64,000 bases of DNA from Podocnemis expansa (Eukaryota > Chordata > Testudines > Podocnemididae). Position 1 is the stretch's first letter. Each line of letters begins with the position of its first letter. A model generated the notes under the pieces. The model worked only from the letters and a program-made list of their open reading frames with translations. It had not been told where the DNA came from and ran no database searches. The stretch spans positions 496,001 through 560,000 of the forward strand of contig ML682002.1 of NCBI GenBank assembly GCA_007922195.1. The letters run 5' to 3'. Shown piece by piece: positions 1 through 12,181 of this stretch. The position numbers and the translations under genes are program-made.

Positions 1-1532
1 ATTTCCCACTATTCGGCTCTGGATGAGTATTTCCATCCCTCTACAATTGATCCTCCATTCTCTTAATTCCCCCACATGCAATGACAGTCTCATCTGTCTA
101 AATCACTCGGTGCTGTTCCACTGCCACCTCCCACTACCAATTCTCCCTTATCCCCTCAATGAAGGAGGCTGCTCCGGGTCTCAATTTTGTTTGTAAAAGT
201 GACCTCAATACAAGGAGCAAGCTTGGAGCCAGACAGAGGACACAATATTCGCTAGCAACCCTACCATCCATTCTACTCTGAGATCCCTACCGTCAAGGCT
301 GCACTACAACAAAAAGGTCATGGGACCTTAGTCAGGGAAACTGTGCCAATTCCAGGCCAGTCCTAGCTAGCCAGGAATATCTAATGACTGGAAGAGTCAA
401 CACAGAAAACAAACAAAGTTTGCTGGTTAGCTTGAGGAACTGTGATCCTGTTACTTCCTACTCTGCATGTGTTAACATTATCTGCACTCAAAACAGCAGA
501 TTAAGAACCAGAACTCTAATATAAAGTCAAAATCCATTATTTGCCTATATGTGAGACTTCATACTCATGCCCTGGCCTCATGGGGATGGGTCTGATACCA
601 CTGTCCCATTATTGATCATACATCTTAAGCTGCTGGTGGACCTAGGGGCGGGGGTGAATGCATACACACTACCTCCTGACATAGAGCCTTCCTTCAAATG
701 ACACAAAAAGGTTACGAAGTTGTTTTCCTAGGACAACTGAAAAGTACTCAGGCATCATGGAGATAGGAACCGCATGAGCAATTACTGACCCTTTCCCATC
801 CCCCTGCTTTTCCATTTTGGTTACTTTTTCCCCTTTTTATCAAGAGAATCAGAGAGCAGTATTTCCATCAGTGTAATTTTTAGCTCATGTCAGTCTTGTG
901 GTGGCACTACTGTGCCCTGGTATGGATTGAATTAGTGACAATGTGACCACAGGGTACAGCACTTGCATCCCTTCCGCGGCTGGAGAACTCCCAATGGCAG
1001 TGGATGGGCTCCTGGGCATTGTTTCAAAGGCACCTGCTGCAGCTTCCAAGGTCCACTGGAGAAGTTCAAAATGCATTAGACATTCCCTTGAATTTATGCC
1101 AGCTGAATGCAGGGAGAGGAGGCAGCTGCTTACACGTACCCCCCCCACAGGTCATTACAACATATTCACACAATGATCACAAGATAAGCACCTGTTGTAA
1201 AGAAGCAAATACACATGTCATCAGATACTCAGTGTGTCGACAAGGCACACAGACAGGGAGCTACACACGTGCCTAGGCACCTAGCTTATCGCCAGGGCAC
1301 ACAGCAGTCAGTGGCGGTGGTCACTCATCCATACTCCATACAATATCTTCCATGGTTCCCGTACACCTGTACACCTTTTATCTTATTCTCATTTGTGTTC
1401 TGTATGGTGCACACAAGCACAATTATTCAGAACTACACTGGTTGTACAGTGACTTGTGTTTGGCTCATTCAGGAGAAACATTCCCTCTCTTTTGGTCTTT
1501 TTGTAAGGCCAGGAGGGAATAGTCGCATGCCA

Positions 1533-1699
1533 CAGGTTGCGACCCAGCACTGATCACAGACCCTTAGGTAGCAAGTTGCAGTGCCTTTTGCTGCTGTCAC
1601 CAAAAGACTGGAGTGCATTGCTCAAAGATTTAACTGTTGGGTCATGAGCATAAATGATTTTCAACTAGGTCTTGAGAAAAAAAATTTTGAAAGCCACTG
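1533..1699. mobile_element. hAT-type element copy, left end decayed
   Basis: It matches the TSD-bounded element at 25178-25360: shared blocks are CTGCTGTC-CAAAAGACTGGA, TGCATTGCTCAAAGAT and GAGCATAAATGATTTT, and the right end TTTTGAAAGCCACTG. The left terminal repeat is not recognisable. Confidence 0.55.
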
Positions 1700-2139
1700 A
1701 GCTAGCTTGCACACATCAGGGCAGAATCTGTCTTCCTGTGCATTTGGAAAGCACTTACCACATTTTCAATAATGTCACAATAAGTATAAAATACAATCAC
1801 ATTCTAGACAAAAGCTTTTGTGTATATACAAGAGGAATGAACAAGGAAGAAAGGTCTTTTCATTGTGGCTAACAGCTTTAGAGATACTGGGAAATTCTTA
1901 GGGTTCAAGTCCCTTCAAAGATGATATGCATTTTTAAGTTGGCAACAGTTTCAAGGAACTTGAAGGACAAACTGATTATCTGTTTTTATTGCTACCAATA
2001 GGTTTAACGGGATTCTATTTGTTGCTAGAGTACGGGATACACACAGAGCTGTGCTTCAGAGTTTAGAACAGAAAACAAGGAAAGCCTTCCCTCTGAAATA
2101 AGATGCTTGAACAACTAAGCTGGCAATAAAATATAAATG

Positions 2140-2345
2140 TAAATCTCAGACACTAAGGTCAGAAGGGACCATGATGATCATCTCTTACCCTCCTGCACAA
2201 CGTAGGCCACAAAACTTCACCCTCTTACTTCTGTACAAAGTCTCCAACCTATGGCTGAGTTTAAGTCTTCATGATTTAAAGAGTTTAAAGATACAGAGAA
2301 TCCATCAGCAAGTGAACCATTACCAATGTTACAGAGAAAGGAAAA
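2140..2345 (-). mobile_element. CR1 LINE 3' end
   Basis: The plus strand shows GGTCAGAAGGGACCATGATG, the reverse complement of the CR1 3' terminus, followed by the usual CCTCCTGCACAAC block. It is a 5'-truncated, non-coding copy. Confidence 0.65.
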
Positions 2346-2364
2346 AAAAAAAATCTGTAGCTGC

Positions 2365-3262
2365 TAGAAGTGAAGAAACTGACTGACAGAGCCAGACGGG
2401 TACCCCGAGGTCAACTACTACAGGAGAAGCCCAAGAAAGATGACAAAACGCCTCTAGTCACCACCTACAATCCCCAAGTCAGACGTCTACAGCCTAGTCT
2501 GCTAGACAATCCCTCACTCTCCCTAGCCTTGGGAGACAGAGCTCTCCTTGCTTACTGACAGCCCCCAACCTTAAACAGAATTACCAGCAACTACAGACTT
2601 AACAACAGAACCATTAAAGCAAGTACATATCTCTGCAACAAACCACACTGCCGACTTAACCCACATATCTGCACGAGAGACACTATTACAGGACCTAATA
2701 AAACCAGCTACTCCAAAGGCTCATCCACCAATGTGATTTACACCATCATGTGCCAGAAGTGCCCCTCTGCCTTATATATTGGACAAACAGGATAGTCTCT
2801 GTGCAAAAGAATAAATCAGAAATCACAACACTCTAAAGCCAGTGGGTCAGCATTTCAATCTTCGTGATCACACCATTAACAATTTGCTAATTGCTATGCT
2901 CACACAGATGAATATGAGATCAAGGCCTCAAAGAGAAGCTGTTGAGATCAATTTTATTTGCAAATTCAGTTGCATTGCTTCAGGACTTAATAGGGACATT
3001 GGATTTTTCTCTTTACAACAGGTGATTTGACCTCATCTCCCTCTGTATGCTCTTCCTCGGTGTTTGAAACTTTGCAACTGTTTTGATTTGCTGTTACAGT
3101 CTGACCTGTTCCCATGACTTACATTTCCCTGCATTTATTTCCTCCCATTCTGCACGTTTCCCCATCTTCAAAGCATCTGACGAAGTGGGATTTTCTCCCA
3201 CAAAAGCTCATGCAATAAATAAATTTGTTTGTCTTCCAGTGCCACAGGACTCTGAGTATTAC
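2365..3262 (+). pseudogene. Penelope-like element 3' part: RT tail, GIY-YIG remnant, terminal tail
   Basis: The frame from 2370 reads VPRGQLLQEKPKKDDKTPLV, the region after the reverse transcriptase in vertebrate PLEs. At about 2748 the GIY-YIG endonuclease begins (CQKCPSALYIGQTG) but is cut by TAG directly after the motif; a later frame keeps the conserved PQREAVEINFICKF block. From about 3130 follows the non-coding tail with the hairpin at 3173-3213 and the terminal GTTTGTCTTCCAGTGCCACAGGACTC. Single orientation, no inverted partner seen. Inactive. Confidence 0.82.
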
Positions 3263-4635
3263 TGAACTTTAAAGCAAGCTAATTTACGTTCAGCGAAGAG
3301 TACTAGGTTAAATGAACCTGGAAATGGAAACCTATACACGACCAGCCAGCCAGCCAGCAAGCTGTTATGAGCTAACCCATCCAAAACCATGGCCATGAAG
3401 AGACCACACTGCAAGAGATTGAGTCCCCATGCCCATTGGCAAGATTACTTCTTTGGGTTTCCCAAATAAGTTGTGCACAGCCCATCTCCTCTGCCTCTTA
3501 AAAGGAAAGAGTTAAGAGTTCTTGTTTCCCCCATCATGAGCAAAAGCTCTAAAATCTGTAGTTCTAAGAGTAATAATGAGTTTGCATCCTGGTGTCTAAT
3601 GGCTGCAACAGGCTAGAAATTAAATGTAATTCTACCTTCTAGCTTAACCTAGAGTGACTGACATGTTCCTTTTGAGCTCTCAGAGACGGTGCAGCACAAG
3701 AGTTTAAAGAATATTGACACCATATATAAACCTCCCACAATCCAAGAGGTGTAGTGAATCATGGAGCATGTAACCAAGTTACACCCATCCAATCCGAAGA
3801 CTGGGTTTGGAAACTAGGTCTAATTAGCCATAGAAAGCACAGGAAACTGCCGTTTTTCTGAAGCTGCTGGCAACAGACAGTTACACAAGGACTAAAAAGG
3901 TCACATACAGCTGTAGAGGGAGGATACAGAGCACATTGTTTTGGAGAATGCAGCAGTCAGTAAATTACTTTCTTGCACTGTAATCTATGCTTTTCTCTTG
4001 GAAGGGATGTAATTACAATGCATAAACTGCGCTTGATGCCCCACTTATACGCCGCATGTATTATGTAACACTGCAGTACTTAGCCGGTTGCTCTCACTGC
4101 CAGATTAGACATCAATTCCAATGACATGTGTTGCCTGCAGACATGCAGCATCCCAGTTTTCCCAAAACTCAATAGTGTTTCTCGTCACAATTTCACATTT
4201 AGAAACACGAGCACTTCAGTTGAGGACCTAATTTAATAAGCTAAAAAGTACAAGAAAACCATATTTATGATGTAAAAGCTTACAATCCTTAATGCCATTT
4301 TTTTCCTGCACTAATTAACATTATTGTACCTGAACAGGATTTTACACTTCCCATTGGAAAAAAATTTCAAAGTTAAATCATCTCTGCAATACAGCTACCC
4401 TTTCTGTAATAAGGGCTTTAAACTGTATATAATTAGAAACACAATTTAATTGAGGTCAAATTAGATGGTCACTGAGGAATGAAAGTCAGTGATTGCTCAT
4501 TGGGTTAGAAGGTTTAAGAAATTAATGCAGATCATTCAGGACACACTTGTACCTTTTAGATTTGCCAAAGTCTCTCCAAGTGGATTCAGAGCAGTTTTCC
4601 TTAAAGAATGAGTAGGTAACACTTGGATCTTCATG

Positions 4636-4940
4636 ATCCAAAGGAGGTAGCCGTGTTGGTGGATCTTCAGTTACACATGGAGTGTGGGTTTTTTGTTTTT
4701 TTTTTTAAAATCAGGTATAACATTCTCTCACATGCATGGTATCCTCCTTTCCAAAAGACCAACGAATTTAACACACAAGCTTTCATGGGAGAAAAATCTC
4801 ACTGTGTCAGACCTCTGAGAAAGAGGGATTCTCCTACGACAAAAACTTGTGATAAATAAATGTGTTAGTCTTTAAAAGTGCCACAAGACTCCTTGCTTGT
4901 TTTGCTGAACTAGGACTAACATGGCTACATCTTTGGAACG
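4636..4940. mobile_element. inverted pair of PLE tails
   Basis: A minus-oriented tail (CCAAAGGAGGTAGCCGTGTT ... AAGCTTTCATGGGAG) runs to about 4822 and is joined to a plus-oriented tail (GTGATAAATAAATGTGTTAG ... CTAACATGGCTAC) ending near 4940. Only terminal non-coding sequence is present. Confidence 0.7.
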
Positions 4941-4942
4941 GA

Positions 4943-5290
4943 GTGTTACTTACCTGTAAACGTCCTTCTTCGAGATGGGCTGCTCACGCACATTCTTATT
5001 CAGGTGTGTACGTGCCATGGTGCATAGTCATCTGGAAGCTTTTTTGCCTTAATCTGTCCCCATAGGGTCAGATGCCAATACCCCCTCGACTTGCGCTTCA
5101 GCACGGTACGTAGGTGGTGCTGACCCTGCCCCCCCTTCAGTTCCTTCTGTTCGCTGAACTCCAAAAAGCAGGGACTGAGGGAGGGTATGGAAGGTACGCA
5201 AGCAGCACATCTCAAAGGTTGTTTACAGGTTAAGTAACCCTCCATTCTTCTTTGAGTGCTCCTCACATCCATTCTTATACAGGTGACTTA
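4943..5290 (-). repeat. DIRS right terminal repeat and internal complementary region
   Basis: GTGTTACTTACCTGTAAACG near 4943 is answered by the inverse CAGGTTAAGTAACCC near 5226, and CTTCGAGATGGGCTGCTC by AGCAGCACATCTCAAAG, making a large palindrome. 5245-5290 matches, in the same relative order, the internal complementary region of the DIRS copy at 35760-35803. This is the 3' end of a minus-strand DIRS element whose recombinase remnant follows at higher coordinates. Confidence 0.72.
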
Positions 5291-5299
5291 CGAGCCATG

Positions 5300-6003
5300 C
5301 TTAGGATGGTGGGCGGAGTTGAGGTTTTCCCACCTGTAGGATGGCTCTGCCAAAGGCAGCAGCGGCTCTTGCTTGTTGTACAATTGCTTAATGGGATGCA
5401 AAGAGGAACAGGCAGCTGCTCTGCATGGTTCCTAGATAGGGACTTGCACAATGAAAGCTGTGGAAGATGCTTGCACTCTAGCCAGATAAGCCCAGATTCT
5501 CCCTGGGAGGGAAGCTTTTGCTCTATGGTAGCGGTCCTTGATACAGCTCACAATCCACAATGAGACACCCTGTGATGTTACCATCTGGCCCTTCATGCAT
5601 TTGGTGATTGTGATGAAGAGATTAATTGTTTTGCAGAAGGGTCTGGTCTGCTCAACACACATGTTGAATACCCTTCTGACGTCGAGGGTGTGCCACCTTC
5701 TCTGGTTCTGTCACATGTGGGCCTGGGAAGAATACTGGGAGGAAAATTTCCTGATTCACATGGAAAGGTTAGACCACTTCAGGTAGGAAGGCCAGACGAG
5801 GGCAGAGTTGTACCTTGTCATCACGGACCACTGTGTGTGGTGGTTCTGACGACAGGGCCTTTAGTTCTGATCCCCTTCTTGCCGATATGACAGCTACTAG
5901 GAATGCCACCTTCCAGGATAGGACTAGATGTGTAGATGAATTTAAGGGTTTGAAGGGAAGTTTTGTAAGCTCTTTGAGTACCAGGTTTAGGTCCCATTGG
6001 GGT
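5300..6003 (-). pseudogene. DIRS tyrosine recombinase remnant
   Basis: Read on the minus strand, sequence near 5695-5664 gives HTLDVRR-like residues, and the open frame 5662-5432 continues with CVEQTRPFCKTINLF, SQGVSLWIVSCIK and GRIWAYLARVQASSTAF. This matches the C-terminal half of the tyrosine recombinase of vertebrate DIRS elements, which catalyses integration of a circular intermediate. The HxxR motif of the family appears as YLAR (5491-5477), so the catalytic histidine is lost; the active-site tyrosine was not found. Position between internal DIRS sequence and the terminal repeat agrees with DIRS gene order. 5' part of the element is missing. Confidence 0.7.
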
Positions 6004-6004
6004 T

Positions 6005-6196
6005 AGTGTAAACTAAGTGCTTGTTAGCCCCAACAAAAGTCTGAACGAAGCACTTTTCAGTCCCGACAAAGCACTTAGTCCAAACTAACCAGGTGAACTT
6101 ATTAGTTCAAGAAATTTCTGAGTTCAAACTAGGAAAAGCCTACTGTAGACACAGACTAAATTAGTCCAGACTAATTGGCTAGTGTAGACATAGCCT
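6005..6196. mobile_element. small DNA-transposon fragment
   Basis: Repeated and inverted short blocks (AACTAAGTGCTTGTTAG / CAAAGCACTTAGTCCAAAC) and the terminus GCTAGTGTAGACATAGCC, which I know as the end of a common reptilian non-autonomous DNA element. Left terminus unclear. Confidence 0.45.
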
Positions 6197-7430
6197 AAAA
6201 GACCAGTTTTATTTTTACCTTCAGGGCATATGCATGGGACAGGCCAGGACAGGCCTTCACGGTATACAAGTGCCAGATCCCATAGCCACCAGTCTTTGAA
6301 GCAGTGACCTACACACATTAGGCAACCAACCCCCTTGCATTTTGGGAGCTGAAAATTGTATTCAGATTCCTGTCGGACAGGTGAGTGTAAAATGCCATCT
6401 TTTTACTGAATGCAGTGTTGTAGCCGCAGCAGTCCCAGATACTAGAGACTGGCAGTGGCGGTGAGGTGATCTCTAGCTCTGTGTGAGCCTGAAAACTCCT
6501 CTCACCACCGGCAGCTGGTCCAAACATATTACCTCATCCAACTCGTCTCTCTGACCTTCTTAGTGCAGATCTTTTCCATCTGTATTTAGAGTGCTGCTTA
6601 TTATAAAGTCAACATAGCTAAGAGGGAGTGAGACAGTTTTAGTTCTCAGGTATCAGAGTTGTTTACTAACTTCCAATTGGTCAGACTTGTGCAGTCCCAC
6701 TGACAACCCCTGGCACAGGTGTAAATGAGAGCCTGCTAAGGCATTTTTGTTATTGGTGAAGACAAGACAGAAGAACCCAGCCCTGTGGGACTCAAAGCCC
6801 AGAACAAATCTAAAAAGCTGGCTGCTAGGGGGAAGGAGGGAAAAAAAGCCCCACACATTTTCATTTGCACGATGAAGTTTAATATGGAATCAGTGACACC
6901 CACAGAACCTGTTTCAGTTCAGGGTTAGCAGCACTTTGACCCCATTTCCAGTTTCACCAGATCAGTGTTTCGCAAACTGAGCGCCGTGGAACACGTATTT
7001 CAGGCAACATGAATGGTGTTCTGTGAAAAGAATTTGATGCTAGTGAGATAGTTTTCCTTCTAAGCTATTAGAAATCAGCTTTTGAGCAATACCTGCAGCA
7101 ATTTTTTGTTATTTTTTCCAATTCCACCCTGCCCCTCGACCAGCATGCATGTGTTCCATCAATATATTCCAAGCCTGAAAGTGTGAAGACTAGGCCTAGC
7201 TTCTCCTAGGTACCCCTACTTCTTAGGCTGGGAGTTCAGTCTGCTCTCCCCACAGTCCCCATCTGTTCTGTTCCCCTTTTGCTTCAAGGGCATCTCATTT
7301 TTAATCACTCCAGAGATCTTTGCTTCATCTTAACACCCCAACAGTGTTAACTCCTGAAACTATCAACTGGGATCTGACCCTGGGGGCTACCAACCAGACT
7401 GTGCAGCTCAAAAGCTTGTTGCTTTCACTA

Positions 7431-7500
7431 ACAGATGCAAGTTCAGTAAGAGATTCACACACCTTGTCTAATATCCTAGCACCAACATGGCTCCCATTCA
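7431..7500 (+). mobile_element. fragment of a second PLE tail subfamily
   Basis: ACACCTTGTCTAATATCCTA followed by GCACCAACATGGCT resembles the terminus of another amniote PLE subfamily. Very short copy. Confidence 0.4.
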
Positions 7501-9529
7501 CTGCATACATCCTTAATTAGTCAGTCGTACAGTCAAAAGGGAAAAACACATGCATTGTCCTTAGAATTATCCATATATGGAGCTTCCTCCAGAACTGCAA
7601 GCAACTCCTGCTGAACTTGAGCCCACAAAGCAAAGAGATGGTGTTTTTCAGGGATAGCCCCACACCCCCTCCCCCCAAAATGTTGTTTCTTGACTAGGAT
7701 CATGCCATCTATTCTCTAGCTTGATGCAAAGACTTCTGAAGGGTTTAAAGCTGAGTTGATTTTGCATGGAGTCAAACCCGCAGACTGTTCAACTATTTAC
7801 TTTTGAAAGATCTGCTTTTTAATTTTCAAAGCAGCCATGTCTACCAAATTGTCATGGCTACCATATGTGAAGATTTCATTGCCACCATGCTACAGAATCA
7901 GCCTGTCTTTTCTAAAGGGCCTAGGACTATTAGGGTGTTTATAACAGCGCTCAACACACTGATATTGGCCCAGTGACTTTCTGTCCCAATCGTACTATCA
8001 GTATGCTCTGACTAAAGAAGACACCAAACAAAACCCCAAACCCCACATTTACTCACACCTACATTTGGTATTTAAATTTACTTTTTGCTGACTTAGACAT
8101 CCCAGATGTAGCAGTTCTTTTAACCTACTTTTCAATGGGATTTAGAAAAGGAAGTTCTGAAGTATTATATATTACATTTCTAAGGAAGCCCATCTTCCCC
8201 TGCAGTTGCCTTTATCGCAATTATTGCCCCTATAGCTACATCAAGGGGTACATAATAGGAAAAGCAGCAATAGGGTTTACTACTTAGGCCATCACTCCAG
8301 GAAAGAACTACAGTATACTGGATGGTAATTGAAATGTCATATGATTGGCCTGCTATACACACATATGGTGGGAAAAGGGCTATTATGTGTAGCCTTTAAA
8401 TTTGGCTGATCAATAGCTTTTGTCTTGTTTTTTGCTAACAATTCTCCCTCTCTAAAGCTATCAGGCATATTCTGCCATGGTCCCTCAGCTGCCTGCTTGC
8501 CATGGGAAGCAGAAATCAAGCCAAGCAAGAAGGCTGATGAAGGAAATAGAACTTAAACCTAAAAGTAAAAAGGTCTCTTAAGCCTTTTTTTTTTTGTATT
8601 AAATTTGAAAGAATATGGGACAGCCTGAGAGCACACAACACTAACTGAAATGTATTCCAAGAATGGTCTTTCTAAAAAAGTGTAATTATTTAATTGTTTT
8701 TGCATTAAGTAGTTATTTGTTATAACCTAGGATTTTAGAAGGAACTTCACTTATTTATATTTTGAAGCAAGAGACTTTAAAAACAAACATTTCAGAAGTA
8801 GCCTAACTTGCTAGAAAAGTCAGTTCTCCTATTAACCTGTTTTCTCTGTCAGTGGAGAAAAACTTTTTTTTTTTTTTTTTAAAGGTAAGTTGCGTATTTC
8901 TTCCTAAGATAAACATCCAGGTTGAAATGAACCTTTTTGGCCATTCTGCCAATAAGTAAGATCTACAACTGGGTGCAAGGCCCAACTTCCTAGTTCTGCT
9001 ACCCTTAAATGAACAATCCTTATTTTACACAACTCTCATCTTAATAAGCCTATGCACCTGAGTAAGGAAACTCGGAGGAGAGCTAGTTTCCTAAATTTAA
9101 AGTCTAGCAAAACAGTACTACCATTTTAAAAGTGCATGGAAACTCAGGACATTCCAGCCAAACTGGGGCTGTTAGCTGTACATGGCTTGCCACTGAACTG
9201 ATTTTTGCATTAAATGTTTTATTCTTAACATTAGCTGGGCACATCAGTCTAATATCAGATGGACAGTAATGTTACCATCTGTTCCCAATCTTTGGAAGTC
9301 AGCACAAGTGAAGCAAGCTATGCATACCAACATCTATACCTTGCTTGTGACAATGAAATGGCAGCAGACTTAAAATGAACCGCTTCTGTGAGCAAGTGGC
9401 AAGGGGGAGGAAAAACTGACACTGCAACTTAAGATTTCATTGGTCACTTTCATCCAGTAGCTGAGCAGTTAAAAATAATCATTGCAATAATCAAGACAAC
9501 TACACCACCTAGTACAATCCAGAGGGGCA

Positions 9530-9865
9530 GCCATGTTAGTCTATTTCAAAACAATTTCAAAAGGATAGCCGTATTAGTTTAGTCCAGTAAAAAACCCAAG
9601 GAGTTGTGCACTTTAAGACTAACATTTATTTTTTGCATGAGCTTTCGTGGGAGAAGATCCCACTTCCTCAGATGCTTCGAAGATAGGTGAACTTAAGGAA
9701 AGGAATGAAACTAAATGCAAGGGGGTGTAAAACAGGATCAGGTCATAAAGTAACAGCAAATCAGAGCAGTTTACAGGATCAAACCATGGGAAGCCTGAAG
9801 TCAAATTACCCTTTGTAATGGGAAAAGAACCCATAGTCTCGATTAAGTCCTGCTTTCACAGGATT
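9530..9865 (-). mobile_element. PLE tail, inverted arm
   Basis: The stretch is a diverged reverse complement of about 10185-10470, including the hairpin (9635-9675) and the shared blocks CTTTGTAATGGGAAAAGAA and CATGGGAAGCCTGAAGTC. Together the two make a head-to-head pair, matching the inverted terminal-repeat layout known from Penelope-like elements. Confidence 0.8.
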
Positions 9866-9899
9866 ATGAGCAGGTAAATGAGCAGATACGTGGGCAGAC

Positions 9900-10244
9900 T
9901 TGGCAGCGTGGCTTTTTGCAGGGGTGTGTGCCTGCGCCATCATGTGCAAGAAATGCCCCAACACCTTATATATTGGACAAACAGGACGATTGCTCCATAA
10001 GAGACTGAATGAGCACAGAGCTGATATCAGAAATCAAAGAACAAAGAAACCAGTTGCTGAGCACTTCCATCTTCCTAATCGCTCGATGATGGATTTGTTA
10101 ACAACTGTCATTAGAGATGTACCTGGGACATCAAGACTTCAAAGAGAAACAGCTGAACTCAAATTAATATGCAAGCTAAATTCTGTGAAAGCAGGACTTA
10201 AATTGAGACTATGGATTCTTTTCCCATTACAAAGGGTAATTTGA
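9900..10244 (+). CDS. GIY-YIG endonuclease domain of a Penelope-like element
   Basis: This 114-codon frame is open to its natural stop. It reads CKKCPNTLYIGQTGRLLHKR then LNEHR, the GIY-YIG nuclease core with the Zn-ligand-like CxxC preceding it and the downstream Arg and Glu-His, then HFHLPNRSMMDLLTTVI and QRETAELKLICKLNSVKAGL, the usual C-terminal blocks. The domain nicks target DNA for target-primed reverse transcription in PLEs. The reverse transcriptase that should precede it is absent; upstream sequence switches at about 9866 into the inverted arm, so the frame's N-terminus (from the ATG at 9900) is partly non-native. It is a transposon fragment, not a host gene. Confidence 0.85.
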   Translation: MAAWLFAGVCACAIMCKKCPNTLYIGQTGRLLHKRLNEHRADIRNQRTKKPVAEHFHLPNRSMMDLLTTVIRDVPGTSRLQRETAELKLICKLNSVKAGLKLRLWILFPLQRVI

Positions 10245-10465
10245 CTTCAGGCTTCCCATGGTTTGAGCCTGTAAACTGCTCTGATTTGCTGTTACTTTAT
10301 GACTTGATCCTATGTTTTACACCCCCTTGCATTTAGTTTCATTCCTTTCTGTAAGTTCACCCATCTTCAAAGCATCTGAGGAAGTGGGATTTTCTCCCAT
10401 GAAAGCTCATGTAAAAAATAAATCTGTTAGTCTTAAAGTGCTACACGACTCCTTGTTATTTCAAA
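10245..10465 (+). mobile_element. PLE 3' tail following the GIY-YIG frame
   Basis: Non-coding tail with ACACCCCCTTGCATTTAG, the hairpin at 10372-10412 (CTGAGGA, stem, GAAA), and the terminus CTGTTAGTCTTAAAGTG then CGACTCCTTG. Confidence 0.82.
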
Positions 10466-11993
10466 ACAAACAAACAAAAAGTCCTCTAGCATTAGACTAG
10501 AAATAAGTGTCAGTGCCAGAGGACTCCCTGATTTAGTATAATTCAGTTATGTACCACCAACATAAAACAAAAGGAAGTCTGTATTTGGAAGAAGGACTGA
10601 AGCATTTTGAATGGAATACTCAAATTATGTCTAATCTGCAGATTCACAGAATTGGAATTATATATAACGCCCATCATGTGACCCATGGAAGACAGAGCAG
10701 GTATGCCTGTTACTACTCTTCCTTGCCAAAAAACGTCTGGCTCAGTAAGCCACTATGCCTGACTATCCAAATCAGGAAACAGAGGGAATGCTGCAATGCA
10801 TCCAGTGCCACTAACATCTGCCCATTATAAACAATCTGATTTCTGCATAGCAAAGGGCTGTTCTGCTCATCTTAAAGCCTAGAGCTGCTGTTACTTTACA
10901 GTGCCAATTATATTTACAAAAACTGGTTTCTGCATCTCTGGTTACGAAGTTATGTCCAATGTTATGTTGTATTAAGCTGGCCCAGAAGAGATTCAACCAC
11001 TGAAAAATGCTGTTGGAAGAGCAAGAGTAACATTTAATCTTGATAATTTTATGACAGGACACAAACTTCCTCACAGTTTACATCATCTTTTCAAGAGTCT
11101 AAAACCAACATCAATTTCCTTAAAGAAATATTTCTTTTTAGAGGGGTACACAGACTGAATTTATAAAAATGAAGATCACCAGACAACACATTAGAAATTT
11201 GGCTGTTTTCAGAAACACGTAGGTTACTAGTTGAGCCGCTGCACTTGCGACAAGTTTCGTTTGTCAGTGATTCATATTTCATGGAGTGGATATTGGGCAA
11301 AGGGAATAGAGGTCATACTTCACATGTGTAATGGGGCAGATCAGACCAAAATGACATTTGAAATCCTAGACTTAGAACAAAAGCTGAGATTCTTCCCAGG
11401 CTTAACCAAGAAGGTGAGATTAGTTAGCAAGACAGAGGGATGATCATCGTGCAGGGGGGAAAAAAAAGTGCAAATCCTTCACATAGAGCATCTAATCAAA
11501 TGGATCTTTGTGGAAATGCTGATGAAAACTTTACCTGTTTGTGCATGTCTGGAAAGGACTTCCACATTATGGGTAATACTACAGACATTAGATTAACATA
11601 AGCTTAAGCTCTAACTGAGCAAGGACTTGAGATAGATCCTGGAATGCAGTATCTTGAAGAATGAAAGAGGAAAAATTGTTTTCTAGGCATGTAAACCAGC
11701 CTTTCAACCTTAAGTGGACTGGGGAACACTTATATTAATGACTGTGCAACACCCAATGAAAACATTTTTTTAAAAAGCTGATACCAAAGCTGGGAGATTT
11801 AAAATGCCTTCACCACAGCAAAGCTTCCCAGACCTGTGTCAAGGTCAGCTTCCATGTACCTAGAAGCTTTACTGCCAGTGGGGTATTTTAAATTGCTTAT
11901 TCCTGCTTCCCATTCAAACCCCAATGGGGAGGTGCTGGGAGTGGTCACTGAACATCTGCAAAAGCCCTGGTGTTAAAGAACACGGGTGTACAT

Positions 11994-12181
11994 CAGGAGT
12001 CTCAAACTCAAATCACCACGAGGGCCACATGAGGACTAGTACTTTAGCCTGAGGCCCACACCACTGAAACCTTTTCATACAACAATACTGCAAATATCGG
12101 TAACAATAGTGTTGTTGCATGCTGTAGAAAATAACTTTAGGGGCCACATTCAGCCCACAGGCCATGTGTTTAAGACCCCTG
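11994..12181. mobile_element. hAT-type MITE, GTCTCAAACTC family, copy 1
   Basis: Starts CAGGAGTCTCAAACTC and ends GTTTAAGACCCCTG, an imperfect terminal inverted repeat. Flanks GTGTACAT (11986-11993) and GTATAAAT (12182-12189) are a 6/8 target duplication. Same family as 21574, 26536 and 45212. Confidence 0.75.

Noticed and set aside
9900..10244. GIY-YIG frame as a host nuclease gene
   Set aside because: It continues into a PLE tail and a sister copy is broken at 2748-3030; it is a retroelement domain.
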